Shown here one piece after another: positions 25,005 to 34,224 of a stretch of DNA of 64,000 nucleotides. The DNA is from an uncultured Clostridium sp. GTDB lineage: Bacteria > Bacillota > Clostridia > Clostridiales > Clostridiaceae. The notes beneath the pieces are model-generated. The model was not told the origin of the DNA. It was given only the letters and a program-made list of their open reading frames with translations, and made no database searches. The translations under genes and the position numbers were made by a program. The stretch's first letter is position 1. Each line of letters starts with the position of its first letter. The stretch is taken from the NCBI GenBank assembly GCA_934746015.1, contig CAKVEW010000003.1, positions 62,001 to 126,000 of the forward strand, in the 5' to 3' direction.

Positions 25005-25633
25005 CAATTATTTTTTTTTTAGTAGCATTATTAATAAATAATCCTACTAAGTTTCCAAAACAGCTCCAGTTGAATCACTATCACCTTTATGATGTATTGC
25101 TAATTTTATAGCTTTATTTAAGTCCTTTGTTTTTTCATGAAATAGAGCTGAATAAATTGCAATTGCTAAACACTCTTTTGCAACCCATCATTCTCCTAAA
25201 AAATCATAGGAATTTTTATCAGGATTATTAGATAAATATAAGACAGATTCTAATAATTTTATTATTTATTCAGTATTTTTCATTTCTTTTAGAGTTTTTT
25301 CTTCTCTTTCATTGTTATAATAAAGTTATTCTAAGGAAGATATATATGTATAACAAGGAGAGCAATTTGTTTATGTATTCTTTCATCCTATAAAATCAGC
25401 ACATGGGGCCCTTTATGTCATTTCCAAAGTACTGTGTACAATACCATTCTATAAGTGCTTTTTTTACATTTCCTTGAGTTAAATCTTCCAGTATAAATAG
25501 TGTCATTTGTGTATCGTCTGTAATTTCATAATCATCATATATTACATATAAAAGTCATTAGTTTTAAATTTAAGGGGCTCCCTAAGGCATCACAAATGCC
25601 TCCAATTTTAATGCTATTCATAATTCTATTCAT
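25005..25633 (-). pseudogene. Decayed ADP-ribosylglycohydrolase (DraG-type) gene
   Basis: Minus-strand pieces in order: MNRIMNSIKIGGICDALGSP from ATG 25633; ITDDTQMTLFILEDLTQG; WYCTQYFGNDIKGP then a stop; later LSNNPDKNSYDFLGE, a nonsense TGA where Gly is expected, WVAKECLAIAIYSALFHEK; GDSDSTGAV; then a one-base shift into GNLVGLF. The TDDT and GDSDST motifs supply the two metal-binding clusters of ADP-ribosylglycohydrolases. Several stops and shifts make it inactive. It fills most of the interval between the PTS operon and the MerR gene. Confidence 0.85.
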
Positions 25634-25770
25634 CGTAAATTCACCCTAATTATAATTTAAAGATAGTTTATTAATTTTCATAAGTCAAAATAAAGAGAAA
25701 TTATTATTAAAAAGTTATAATTTTACATTATAATTAGAAGTAAAGATATTATTTTTAAGAAAAAAATCTA

Positions 25771-25801
25771 TTGACTCTTCCCTTAGAGGAGGGAGTAATC
25801 T
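25771..25801 (+). promoter_or_regulatory. MerR-type promoter with 19-bp spacer
   Basis: TTGACT (25771-25776), a 19-bp spacer holding an imperfect dyad (CTTCCC...GGGAG), and TAATCT (25796-25801). The long spacer with an internal dyad is the classic arrangement activated by DNA untwisting by MerR-family proteins, here probably autoregulation. Confidence 0.75.
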
Positions 25802-25821
25802 TAATTTAAGGAGATGATATT

Positions 25822-26616
25822 GTGTATAGGATTGGTGAATTTTCTACTTTAGCTAAAACAACAATAAAAACATTAAGATATTATGAAAAGGAAAAGCTTC
25901 TAATTCCAGCCTTTGTTGATGATAACGGATATAGATATTATGAAACAATTCAACTTAAGGAGCTGGCTAAGATTATTTCCTTAAGACAAATTGGATTATC
26001 AATTCATGAAATAAAGGAAGTATTAGAGGGTAAATTACTAGAAGATATTTTAATGTCTAGAAAAGAAAAAGTAGAAGAAGAACTAAGAAACTGTAAATAT
26101 CAATTATCCCAAATTAATTATTTATTGGAGGGAAGAGATATGAGTTACGAAGTGATTTTAAAGGAGTTACCAGATTACACAGTGTATTATAAAGAGGGTG
26201 TAATAGAAGACTATAGTAAATTAACAGAGTTTATTTTAAGTAGTGCAAATGAATGTTTAAAAACTAATCCTGATATCAAATGCATTAAACCAGATTATTG
26301 TTATGTTAATTATCTTGATGGAGAATATAAAGAAAAAGATGTTAAAGTAAGGTATGCACAAGCTGTAGAAAAGGAAGGCATACCTAACGAAACAATTAAA
26401 TTTATGAAATTAAAAAAAGTTGAAGCTGTTTGTATATATCATAAAGGAGCCTATGATTTATTACCTGATGCTTATAGTTTTATAATGAAATATATTGAGG
26501 AAAATGGCTATGAAATAGCAGAAAGTCCAAGGGAAAGATACATTGATGGTATTTGGAATAAAGAAAATGTAGATGAATGGCTAACAGAAATACAGGTTCC
26601 TGTTAGAAAAAAATAA
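25822..26616 (+). CDS. MerR-family regulator with GyrI-like effector domain
   Basis: A 264-residue BmrR-like activator. The N-terminal HTH (YRIGEFSTLAKTTIKTLRYYE, residues 2-22 read in parts) is followed by a dimerisation helix (about 75-115) and a GyrI-like effector-binding domain (about 118-262: YEVILKELPDYTVYY ... GAYDLLPDAYSFIMKYIEENGYE). It starts with GTG at 25822 after AAGGAGATGAT. Such proteins respond to cationic or hydrophobic drugs. No efflux gene is adjacent, so targets other than its own promoter are unknown. Confidence 0.9.
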   Translation: MYRIGEFSTLAKTTIKTLRYYEKEKLLIPAFVDDNGYRYYETIQLKELAKIISLRQIGLSIHEIKEVLEGKLLEDILMSRKEKVEEELRNCKYQLSQINYLLEGRDMSYEVILKELPDYTVYYKEGVIEDYSKLTEFILSSANECLKTNPDIKCIKPDYCYVNYLDGEYKEKDVKVRYAQAVEKEGIPNETIKFMKLKKVEAVCIYHKGAYDLLPDAYSFIMKYIEENGYEIAESPRERYIDGIWNKENVDEWLTEIQVPVRKK

Positions 26617-26656
26617 TAAGTAAAGTCATTACAATTAATTTAATTAGCTTAATATT

Positions 26657-26699
26657 AAAAACCTACGAAATTTCAAATATATAAATTCGTAGGTTTTTC
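26657..26699 (+). terminator. Strong intrinsic terminator
   Basis: AAACCTACGAA pairs with TTCGTAGGTTT around a loop of about 17 nt, followed by TTCT. Confidence 0.85.
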
Positions 26700-26876
26700 T
26701 ATTAATTATATTGAATTTCCTTTAAGTCCTAGGAATAGTAGCATATAATAACTATTTTTATTATATTTATAGTATAATTATATTGAAATATAGGTTAATA
26801 TTTATTTAGAATTAGTATGTTTTTATATTTAATATATTTTATCCATAAATGATAATGATTACAAGGAGGTAAGAGA

Positions 26877-27731
26877 ATGATAGTAAAGAAAAATTTAATG
26901 AGGATATCTTTAATAGCAGTATTTACTTGTTTACTTACTGCTTGTGGGTGTAAGCATGAATGGAAAGAAGCAACTTGTGAAGAACCAAAGACCTGTAAGA
27001 TATGCAATGAGGTGGAAGGTGAGCCTTTAGGGCATAATTGGAAAGAGGCTACATGTACAGAGGCTAAAACTTGCTTAACTTGTGGTAAAACAGAAGGGGA
27101 AAAGCTTGGGCATAGATGGGGTGAAGCAACTTATGAAAAACCTAAAACTTGTACTGTATGTGGCTTAACTGAAGGAGAGCCACTAAAAAGAAATAAGGAA
27201 ATAACAAAAGATGTTGTTAATGGATACAATAACGCCATAAATAATGCAAAGAAAGCTGGAGTTGATGCTGATGCAGCATATAATTCTATATATGAAGCTG
27301 TAGTTGGATTAAATTCTGCACTTGATAAGGAAAATCAGGAAGATATTTATATGTATGGAGCAAGACTATATGGATTATCTAATGCTGATAAAATATCAAA
27401 TGATGAGTATAGAGAAAGAGCTAATGAGTTACAAAAATTTATTGTTTCAAGTAAAGGAGATAAATTAAGTGCTTTAATGAGAAAATTTAAAACTATGCAA
27501 TCAGTTGAAGGAACAATTGAAGAAAAGAAAGTTTCAATAGTTGTAAATGATATGGAAGCATTTGTTGATGAAATTAAGCTACAGCCTAAAGTGGTAGGGG
27601 GAATCCTTGCTATGTTAGATATATATGACTATTCTTGGCTTGGTGATGGTAAAAAGCTTATACAATTTACTGAAAATGGCTTTACATTTGATTGGGTATC
27701 TGTAGTTGATTATAGTTTGAAATTAGATTAA
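26877..27731 (+). CDS. Lipoprotein with three Cys-rich EATC-CxxC repeats
   Basis: A 284-residue lipoprotein with lipobox LLTAC (Cys-22 region). Three tandem repeats of about 25 residues follow, of the form H-x-W-x-EATC-x4-KTC-x2-C-x-(V/T)-EGE-x-LGH; in the third, the first Cys of EATC is replaced by Tyr. Such repeats occur in many surface proteins of gut Firmicutes and may bind zinc or form disulfides. The C-terminal part (about 105-284) is helical and unassigned (SKGDKLSALMRKFKTMQSVEG). AAGGAGG precedes ATG 26877. Role unknown. Confidence 0.75.
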   Translation: MIVKKNLMRISLIAVFTCLLTACGCKHEWKEATCEEPKTCKICNEVEGEPLGHNWKEATCTEAKTCLTCGKTEGEKLGHRWGEATYEKPKTCTVCGLTEGEPLKRNKEITKDVVNGYNNAINNAKKAGVDADAAYNSIYEAVVGLNSALDKENQEDIYMYGARLYGLSNADKISNDEYRERANELQKFIVSSKGDKLSALMRKFKTMQSVEGTIEEKKVSIVVNDMEAFVDEIKLQPKVVGGILAMLDIYDYSWLGDGKKLIQFTENGFTFDWVSVVDYSLKLD

Positions 27732-27788
27732 AATTTAATTAGTTTAAGATAGATTACACAAATAAAATAAGTTGTATATTATTTTTTA

Positions 27789-27817
27789 GAGCCGTAGAGA
27801 GATCTATGGCTTTTTAA
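27789..27817 (+). terminator. Intrinsic terminator
   Basis: AGCCGTAGA (27789-27797) pairs with TCTATGGCT (27803-27811, one G-T), then TTTT. Confidence 0.85.
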
Positions 27818-27920
27818 TTTATAATTAGATAAATTATTATAATAAATTACAAAGGAAAATCCTTTCTTTTATGATATTAGGATATGGTATAATAAGGGAA
27901 AAGGAATAGGTGGACACTAT

Positions 27921-28595
27921 ATGTTAAAGAAGAAGAAAACTATTATCTTAATTGTCTTAGCAGGATGCTTAATAATGGGATTTATAGATGCAGTTATTAG
28001 ACCACAGTATCTTATAAAGTCCTTTATAAAAATTATACTTTTTTCTATAATGCCTCTTTTATATTCAAGATACGATAAAGATTTAAATTTATCCTCATTA
28101 TTTAAAGTAAAGAGTAAGAAGGAAATAATTATAGCTATAGTATCAGGAATAGCAGTATTTCTTTTTATTTTAGGAGCTTATTTTATAATAGGAAAATTTT
28201 TTGACTTTTCAAAGGTTGTATCCTCATTATCAGAAAATGTAGGTGTTAACAATAATAACTTTATTTTTGTAGCAATATATATTTCCTTTATTAATTCTCT
28301 ATTAGAAGAGTTCTTCTTTAGAGGCTTTGCATTTTTAAAGTTGAAAGAAGTATCTACTAGAAATTTTTCTTATATTTTTAGTTCTTTAGCCTTTGCTTTA
28401 TATCATGTTGCTATGATGATAGGCTGGTTTGATATAAGTTTATTTCTTTTAACCATAGTTGGTTTATTTATTGCAGGACTTATCTTTAATTATTTCAATG
28501 AAAAATATAAAAATATATATGTTACTTGGTTAATTCATATGTTTGCAAACTTTGCTATTAATTATATTGGTTTTATGCTTTTTAACATTGCTTAA
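27921..28595 (+). CDS. CPBP/CAAX-type intramembrane metalloprotease
   Basis: A 224-residue integral membrane protein of the ABI/CPBP family. Motif 1 is EEFFFRGFAFLKL (about residues 133-145, glutamates and arginine), motif 2 FALYHVAMM (His, about 165), and the third region HMFANFAINYIG (about 205-216). About seven helices are predicted. Members act in bacteriocin self-immunity or protein processing; the substrate is not evident here. ATG 27921 is preceded by AATAGGTGG. Confidence 0.87.
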   Translation: MLKKKKTIILIVLAGCLIMGFIDAVIRPQYLIKSFIKIILFSIMPLLYSRYDKDLNLSSLFKVKSKKEIIIAIVSGIAVFLFILGAYFIIGKFFDFSKVVSSLSENVGVNNNNFIFVAIYISFINSLLEEFFFRGFAFLKLKEVSTRNFSYIFSSLAFALYHVAMMIGWFDISLFLLTIVGLFIAGLIFNYFNEKYKNIYVTWLIHMFANFAINYIGFMLFNIA

Positions 28596-28673
28596 TCCAT
28601 AGGTATTACTCTTTCTGTAGATAGTTTATGGTAAAATTATCTTATATAGAAAGTAATACTATGGATTTTTTTA
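28594..28673 (+). terminator. Long-hairpin terminator overlapping the CPBP stop
   Basis: AATCCATAG (28594-28602) pairs with CTATGGATT (28659-28667), extended inward by TATTACT/AGTAATA and TTTCT/AGAAA, then a T7 run. The loop is unusually long (about 30 nt). Confidence 0.85.
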
Positions 28674-28732
28674 TTAAATTAATTTTTCAATACTTTATAT
28701 GTTGAAAATCTATAAAAAGGGGGAGAATTAAT

Positions 28733-29722
28733 ATGCCATTAGAAATAATTCGTAATGATATAACTAAGGTTCATGCAGATGCAATTGTAAACGCAGCCAA
28801 TGAATCACTACTTGGAGGGGGAGGAGTTGATGGAGCAATCCATGCTGCAGCAGGTCCAGAACTCCTAAAGGAATGTAGAACTCTTGGTGGATGTGAAGTT
28901 GGAGAAGCTAAGATAACTAAAGCTTACAATTTACCAGCTAAATACATAATTCATACTGTTGGTCCAATATGGAGTGGTGGAAATAATAATGAAGAGCAGT
29001 TATTAACAAATTGCTATAAAAATTCTCTTAAGTTAGCCAAAGATTACAACTTAGAGAGTATTGCGTTTCCTTTAATATCTACAGGTATTTATGGATATCC
29101 AAAGGATAAGGCTATAAAGGTTGCTATTTCAGTTATTAGTGATTTTTTGTTAAATAATGATGCAACTATTTATTTAGTTATTTATGATAAAGCTGCGCTT
29201 TTAGTATCAAGTAAGTTAATATCATCAATAAAGCAATATATTGATGATAGGTATATAGAAGAACATCCTGATCCTAGAAAAAGATATAGGGAAAACTATA
29301 TATGTGAAAGTAAATGTGAATTAGAATATGAGAAAATGGAATCTAAAAGCATTAGAAGACTTGAAGATTTAATGGATAATATAGATGAAACATTTTCAGA
29401 GATGCTATTAAGATTAATAAATGAAAAGAATATGAAAGAGGTTGAAGTATATAAAAGAGCCAATATCGATAGAAGACTTTTTTCTAAAATTAAAAAGGAT
29501 AAAAACTATAAGCCTAGTAAGTCAACTGTAATTGCATTTTCTATAGCCTTAAAGCTAAATTTAGACGAAACAAAAGACTTACTTTTAAAAGCAGGTTTTG
29601 CCCTATCTCATAGCAGTAAATTTGATATTATTATTGAATACTTCATCGAAAACAAAAACTACGATATATTTGAAATAAACGAAGCCCTATTTGACTTTAA
29701 CCAAAGTACCTTAGGCTCATAA
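28733..29722 (+). CDS. Macrodomain protein with C-terminal HTH-like extension
   Basis: A 329-residue fusion. Residues 1-170 are a MacroD/YmdB-type macrodomain with all ligand loops: [39 protein letters not shown] and [10 protein letters not shown]. These enzymes remove ADP-ribose from proteins or hydrolyse O-acetyl-ADP-ribose. A linker (170-215) leads to a helical domain (about 216-329: [59 protein letters not shown]) that looks like an Xre-type HTH, suggesting DNA binding or protein docking. GGGGGAG precedes ATG. It is distinct from the zinc-type macrodomain at 12411. Confidence 0.88.
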   Translation: MPLEIIRNDITKVHADAIVNAANESLLGGGGVDGAIHAAAGPELLKECRTLGGCEVGEAKITKAYNLPAKYIIHTVGPIWSGGNNNEEQLLTNCYKNSLKLAKDYNLESIAFPLISTGIYGYPKDKAIKVAISVISDFLLNNDATIYLVIYDKAALLVSSKLISSIKQYIDDRYIEEHPDPRKRYRENYICESKCELEYEKMESKSIRRLEDLMDNIDETFSEMLLRLINEKNMKEVEVYKRANIDRRLFSKIKKDKNYKPSKSTVIAFSIALKLNLDETKDLLLKAGFALSHSSKFDIIIEYFIENKNYDIFEINEALFDFNQSTLGS

Positions 29723-29749
29723 AACAATATAATTCAAAATAACAATAAG

Positions 29750-29774
29750 AAAGGTCGAGCATATGCCGACCTTT
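29750..29774. terminator. Shared terminator between convergent genes
   Basis: AAAGGTCG and CGACCTTT pair over a short loop that can itself pair (GCATATGC). It sits between the convergent macrodomain and lipoprotein genes. Confidence 0.7.
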
Positions 29775-29793
29775 AAATTTTATACTAGGAAAA

Positions 29794-30291
29794 TTATTCA
29801 CCATTAAGAACTCTCTTTAGAGCAGCATCTATAGTATCAGTATCATCTGGATATTTTAAATATAAGAAGGATGATTCTGCATAAGCAGCAGCATATGGAG
29901 TTTGTACTGATTGTTTAACTTTAGGATCATCAATAGAATCAATATAATCCTGCTGACGCTTTTTAGCTTCTTTAATTAGTATATAGTATTCTTCTTCAGT
30001 TAAGCCTTGCTTTACAGCAGGTTCAGTGCTTTGTTGTGCATTTTCTTGGGTAGAATCTTGTGTATCTGGTTTTACATTATTATCATCTACTTCACTTTCT
30101 GATGTAGCTTCAATAGAGGGAGATGTAGTTTCAATACTTTCTTCCTCAGAACTTTGAGAGCTGCTAACAGCTTGACTTGTACTTGTTATAGAAGAATTAT
30201 CTTCCCCTGTTGAATTATTATCTTGTCCACATGAGACAAATAATAGAGATAATAACAATAATCCTAATTTTAAGAATAACTTTTTATTCAT
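29794..30291 (-). CDS. Lipoprotein with Ser/Thr/Glu-rich linker
   Basis: A 165-residue lipoprotein: signal peptide ending LLFVSC (Cys near residue 20), a low-complexity acidic Ser/Thr region (about 22-100), and a short helical C-terminal domain (TEEEYYILIKEAKKRQQDYI ... PYAAAYAESSFLYLKYPDDT) of unknown family. The start is set at ATG 30291 after AGGAGATG; an upstream in-frame ATG lacks a site. Function unknown. Confidence 0.7.
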   Translation of the reverse strand: MNKKLFLKLGLLLLSLLFVSCGQDNNSTGEDNSSITSTSQAVSSSQSSEEESIETTSPSIEATSESEVDDNNVKPDTQDSTQENAQQSTEPAVKQGLTEEEYYILIKEAKKRQQDYIDSIDDPKVKQSVQTPYAAAYAESSFLYLKYPDDTDTIDAALKRVLNGE

Positions 30292-30353
30292 TTTACATCT
30301 CCTAACAAAATACATACTCTACTATATATTATAATACTATTTTCAAGTATATA

Positions 30354-30448
30354 CCATTTATCCTTTGCAAATATGACGGTGACTTGGAGCGAAGTGACGG
30401 AACAAGGAATATAACATTTACTCCTTGATTTGTCGCTTTTAATGCGAC
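30354..30448. repeat. Imperfect palindromic element in a divergent intergenic region
   Basis: An outer CATTTAtCCTTTG/ACAAGGaatataacATTTA-like pairing surrounds ACTTGGAG, followed by a small GTCGC/GCGAC hairpin (30432-30448). The ACTTGGAG block and the AATATAA-ATTTA arm recur in the hairpin at 59141-59208, suggesting one structured repeat family. Confidence 0.45.
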
Positions 30449-30508
30449 CAAATAACTTTTTAAACATGCTATCCTTAAATCAATAAAAGGTGATTGGAGG
30501 ATAATATT

Positions 30509-31162
30509 ATGAAAAACAATTTAACTGAATTAGTATTTATTTTAGACAGAAGTGGATCAATGAGTGGACTTGAAAAGGACACTATAGGAGGCTTTAACTC
30601 AATGCTTGAAAAACAAAAGAAAGAAGAGGGAGAAGCTATCATAACAACTGTATTATTTGATAATACCTATGAGTTATTACATGACAGAATAAATATAAAG
30701 GGTATAGCCCCTATAACTGATGAAGAGTATTATGTTAGAGGATCAACTGCATTATTAGATGCAATTGGAAAGACTATAATAAAAATAGAAAATGCTCATA
30801 AACATACTTTAGAAGCAGAAAGACCAAGTAAAGTTCTTTTTGTAATAACTACAGATGGAATGGAAAACTCAAGTAGAATATATAATTATGGAAAAATTAA
30901 GAGTATGATAGAAGATAAGAAAAAAGAGTTTGGATGGGAGTTTATTTTCCTAGGTGCAAATATGGATGTTGTAAAGGTAGCTAGAAATATTGGAATATCT
31001 AAAAGCAAAGCAATAAGATATAACTGTGATAGTGAAGGAATTAAGCTTAATTATGAAGTAATAAGTGAGGCTGCAAGCTCTTTAAGGACTAAAAATGATA
31101 TAAATGAAAATTGGAAAGATAGAATAGATAAGGACTATAAAAAAAGAGGAGGGAAAAGATAG
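30509..31162 (+). CDS. von Willebrand factor A (vWA) domain protein
   Basis: A 217-residue single-domain vWA protein, cytoplasmic (no signal peptide). The MIDAS metal site is complete: DRSGSMS (about 11-17), Thr in RGSTALLDA (about 85) and Asp in TTDGMENSS (about 117). The start is ATG 30509, eight bases after GGAGG. vWA proteins often work with AAA ATPases or in stress-resistance (TerY-like) systems, but no such partner is adjacent. Role unknown. Confidence 0.85.
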   Translation: MKNNLTELVFILDRSGSMSGLEKDTIGGFNSMLEKQKKEEGEAIITTVLFDNTYELLHDRINIKGIAPITDEEYYVRGSTALLDAIGKTIIKIENAHKHTLEAERPSKVLFVITTDGMENSSRIYNYGKIKSMIEDKKKEFGWEFIFLGANMDVVKVARNIGISKSKAIRYNCDSEGIKLNYEVISEAASSLRTKNDINENWKDRIDKDYKKRGGKR

Positions 31163-31228
31163 ATGCTTGTGGAAGGGGATTTAAATAATATTGATTAATG
31201 ATATTAAATAGAATTAAGAAAAATAACA

Positions 31229-31290
31229 AGGAGCTATTGATTAATATGGAATTAAAGGGTAAAACCTTAATAATATTGCTAATAGCTCCT
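31229..31290. terminator. Long imperfect palindrome between convergent genes
   Basis: AGGAGCTAT (31229-31237) pairs with ATAGCTCCT (31282-31290), with further partial pairing inward (ATTAATAT/AATATT). No clear T run. It probably terminates or insulates the convergent vWA and pRiA4b genes. Confidence 0.5.
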
Positions 31291-31323
31291 GAGTTATGGA
31301 AAACACTAAGAAAATAATAAATA

Positions 31324-32022
31324 TTATTCTAACTCATAAACATCATTATCCCCTTCATAACCACATATTCCCATACGTGGGGAGTTGGTTATTTTTATAA
31401 AAATTGTTTCTTCTGCTTCTTCTTCTGGGATATTTTCAATACAATCATCACATAATACTTTATAATCTGAATAATCATAATCAGTAAGATAATATGTAGC
31501 ATCATTTCCACATTCTTCACATTTAAAATCTTTTTTATTATTTCTAGCTAGTAAGGATATTCCTTCTAATGAATTAATTCCAGTATAGCTATCTACTACT
31601 GTAAGTTTTAATGTGGTAGTACTTCCAAAATCATATTCGTGAATAAAAGTACTACCCTTGTTTATAACCTCAATAAGTTTAAAATCAGTCATACTTTCAG
31701 CATCATTAAAAAAGAAAGACTCCTCTTCATTAAAAACTTTATCATAGACAACATCATCAATAGTAAAGGAGCTTAAGTGACCACAGCATTCTAGCCAAAT
31801 ATCTCTTAAAAAGTCATCTAATTCATCTAAAGTTGTATTAGCTTTTACTTGTAAATAAAGCCAGTAGCTTTTATCGTAAGTATCTTCTACTTTAAGTAGA
31901 AAGTATTTTGTTTTTCCACTGCCAAGATTGTTGCAGCTTAATAAATGTTTTTTTATTCCAGATTTAGTAAAGTCCTTTTTGCAGATATAGCATTTACCAC
32001 TATTTTTTTGAGATGTAGCCAT
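31324..32022 (-). CDS. Plasmid pRiA4b ORF-3-family protein with zinc fingers
   Basis: A 232-residue protein. The N-terminal zinc finger is CYICKKDFTKSGIKKHLLSC (11-30). The pRiA4b ORF-3/TnpR-like domain spans about 38-150, with the characteristic FLLKVE, WLYLQVKANTTLDELDDFLR and FIHEYDFGSTTTLKLTVVDS. A second CxxC...CxxC site (CEECGNDATYY ... CDDC) lies in the C-terminal part. The family is widespread on chromosomes and mobile elements without known biochemical role. Confidence 0.85.
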   Translation of the reverse strand: MATSQKNSGKCYICKKDFTKSGIKKHLLSCNNLGSGKTKYFLLKVEDTYDKSYWLYLQVKANTTLDELDDFLRDIWLECCGHLSSFTIDDVVYDKVFNEEESFFFNDAESMTDFKLIEVINKGSTFIHEYDFGSTTTLKLTVVDSYTGINSLEGISLLARNNKKDFKCEECGNDATYYLTDYDYSDYKVLCDDCIENIPEEEAEETIFIKITNSPRMGICGYEGDNDVYELE

Positions 32023-32217
32023 AAATATAACCTCACTTTCTTGTTTATATTATATCAAGTTACAGAATAAAATAAAATATGCTATTAAAAGGTGGTAAAA
32101 ATTTAGAGAGATAATATATAGTGATAAACAAAATATTAACATAAAGAATATATAGAGGGCATAATAAATAAAATATATATTAATATTGTTATAGAAATTA
32201 TAGAGAGGGAAATATTT

Positions 32218-32688
32218 ATGAAAACCTTAATTATTTATTGTTCTGAGTATAAAAAAAATACTGAAAAAATTGCAAAGATATTTGAAGAAAAATCTAATTG
32301 TGATTTAATTAATGTAAAAAACTTTACAGATATTAATTTAGAAAACTATGATTTAATTGGATTTGGTTCAGGAGTATATGTAGAAAGCTTATCACCAAAA
32401 ATCTTTAAAGTAATTGATAAATTAGATTTAAAGGATAAAAATATTTTTGTATTTTCAACAAGTGGTGTTGGGATGAAATATTATAATAAAAAGCTTATTA
32501 AAGTATTAATTTCAAAAGGAGCAATAAATAAAGGAAGTTTTGCATGTAAGGGGAGCTTTGATGCAAAGGAGTTTTCAAATAATAAAATTTTTGATATTAT
32601 TGGCAGAATAACTAAAGGTCATCCAAATGGAAAAGATTTTAAAAGTGCAGAGAAATTCTTTATGAAGATGATGAACTCACTTAAATAG
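32218..32688 (+). CDS. Flavodoxin-family protein
   Basis: A 156-residue single-domain flavodoxin. The FMN phosphate loop is in IIYCSEYKKNTEKIAKIF (4-21), the second loop is GFGSGVYVESLSPKIF (about 50-65), and VFSTSGVGMKYY contacts the flavin. It probably serves as a low-potential electron carrier or FMN-binding reductase; the partner is not encoded nearby. GAGAGGG precedes ATG. Confidence 0.85.
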   Translation: MKTLIIYCSEYKKNTEKIAKIFEEKSNCDLINVKNFTDINLENYDLIGFGSGVYVESLSPKIFKVIDKLDLKDKNIFVFSTSGVGMKYYNKKLIKVLISKGAINKGSFACKGSFDAKEFSNNKIFDIIGRITKGHPNGKDFKSAEKFFMKMMNSLK

Positions 32689-32790
32689 GTTATTTAAAAT
32701 GCAAAAATGATGAATTGAATTTAGTTTACAGATATGATAATATAAAGTTATTATAATTGTAATATATTTACAATAGCTAAGAGGTGTACT

Positions 32791-33963
32791 ATGAATAATA
32801 ACTTTAAGGAAACTGATGAAAAGAAAGAGGACTTAAGAGTTAGAATAATTGCTGGAATAATTATTATAATAATTGCAGTTGGGTACTATTTTTATAGTAT
32901 AAACTACACTAGTAGAGGCATGATAAATAAGGTTTTAAATAAAATAGAGGGAAAAACCTTAAATAGTGACTTTAATAGTAAAATAAAATCTGCAAATCTT
33001 TCAACAGATTATAATGTTGAGCAAACTATAAAGGATATAGAAACTTTAGATTTAAATACAATAAACTTGCCAGTTGTTATTAACATAGATGATATAACCT
33101 CAAGTAATGTAAGTATAGATCAAAACAGTTTAGAAAGAGCAAAAATTCTCTTAAAAAAATTTAAGGGAAAGAAAATAAATATTATATTAGAGCCATATCC
33201 ATGGATTTCTAATGGTAGCAAGTATGAAACAGATTTTAATCCAATTGATAAATCAGAGTTTTTATTAAATTGGAAAGATAATGTTATTAAACCATTGATA
33301 GATGAAGTTGCTATTCCTTACAGAGTAGATGCTTTAAATATAGCAACAGGATTTACACATTTAGAGGATATGGAAGATGAATTTTGTGAAATAATTGATT
33401 TCTCCAGAAAGTATTATAAAGGTTTAATTATTTATAGGACTAGTTTTTGGACAACAGCTAATTGGAAAGATGAAGCTGTAAAAAACCAAGTAGATGAATT
33501 AAATGAAAAATATAATAAAAAATTAAATAATAGGATATTTTCTAAGGTAGATTTTATATCTATTGCTTCCTATTTTGAATTAACAGATAATGATACTAAT
33601 ACAGTAGAAAATCTTGTATCTTCTTTAAGCTCCTCACAAAGATATAATAGAGAGCAAAATATTAAAGAGCAAGTTGAAAAATTTTATAGTAAGTGGGACA
33701 AGCCAATTTTCTTTGGTGAATTAGGTTTTCCAAGAACAACTAAAGCATCTGTAGAGCCTTGGAATCCATATCTATCAAATGAAATTAATACACAGGAACA
33801 AGCAAATTGTTTTGAAGCATATAGAAGGGTTTATGAGACAGAACCTTGGTTCTTAGGATTTTCTATTTTTGCAGTAGGAAATAAAGATGAAGATAAAATG
33901 TATTATCCAAGTGAGGAAACTGTTGAGGTAATAAATAATTGGTTTAAATCTGATAATTTATAG
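32791..33963 (+). CDS. Membrane-anchored TIM-barrel glycoside hydrolase (GH113-like)
   Basis: A 390-residue protein with a short cytoplasmic N-terminus, one membrane anchor (about 24-40) and an extracytoplasmic TIM barrel. NIILEPYPW, RVDALNIATGFTHLE and KPIFFGELGFPRTT (about 310) match the layout of GH113/GH5-clan enzymes, the last Glu being the likely nucleophile. It lies 5' of the polysaccharide operon but ends in its own terminator. The GH113-like assignment is by eye. Cleavage of the locus's own polymer is an inference. Confidence 0.65.
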   Translation: MNNNFKETDEKKEDLRVRIIAGIIIIIIAVGYYFYSINYTSRGMINKVLNKIEGKTLNSDFNSKIKSANLSTDYNVEQTIKDIETLDLNTINLPVVINIDDITSSNVSIDQNSLERAKILLKKFKGKKINIILEPYPWISNGSKYETDFNPIDKSEFLLNWKDNVIKPLIDEVAIPYRVDALNIATGFTHLEDMEDEFCEIIDFSRKYYKGLIIYRTSFWTTANWKDEAVKNQVDELNEKYNKKLNNRIFSKVDFISIASYFELTDNDTNTVENLVSSLSSSQRYNREQNIKEQVEKFYSKWDKPIFFGELGFPRTTKASVEPWNPYLSNEINTQEQANCFEAYRRVYETEPWFLGFSIFAVGNKDEDKMYYPSEETVEVINNWFKSDNL

Positions 33964-33987
33964 GATAAAACTTAAAAAAGAATTTTA

Positions 33988-34026
33988 TTAAAGATATTAA
34001 AGAAATTTAGTATCTTTAATTTTTTT
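33988..34026 (+). terminator. Intrinsic terminator
   Basis: TTAAAGATA (33988-33996) pairs with TATCTTTAA (34011-34019), followed by T7. Confidence 0.85.
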
Positions 34027-34105
34027 GCATTTTTTTTATTATATATTAAATTTCTTATTTAATATAGTAGTAATAGTATGAAAAAGAAGAAAAATAAGTT
34101 AAATA

Positions 34106-34134
34106 TTGTTAAATGAAAATGTATTTGATATAAT
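34106..34134 (+). promoter_or_regulatory. Promoter of the polysaccharide operon
   Basis: TTGTTA (34106), a 17-bp spacer and TATAAT (34129). It lies about 90 bp before the first gene. I saw no c-di-GMP riboswitch fold in this leader. Confidence 0.65.
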
Positions 34135-34224
34135 TAGTCGGTATGTCATAAGTAAAAATGATAATTAAAAGATAATTATAATACTATAGAGCTAGAATAA
34201 GTGATTATAAATGGAGGAAATCAA

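Noticed and set aside
34027..34224. c-di-GMP riboswitch ahead of the polysaccharide operon
   Set aside because: No conserved GEMM-type core could be recognised in this leader by eye; only a promoter is visible.
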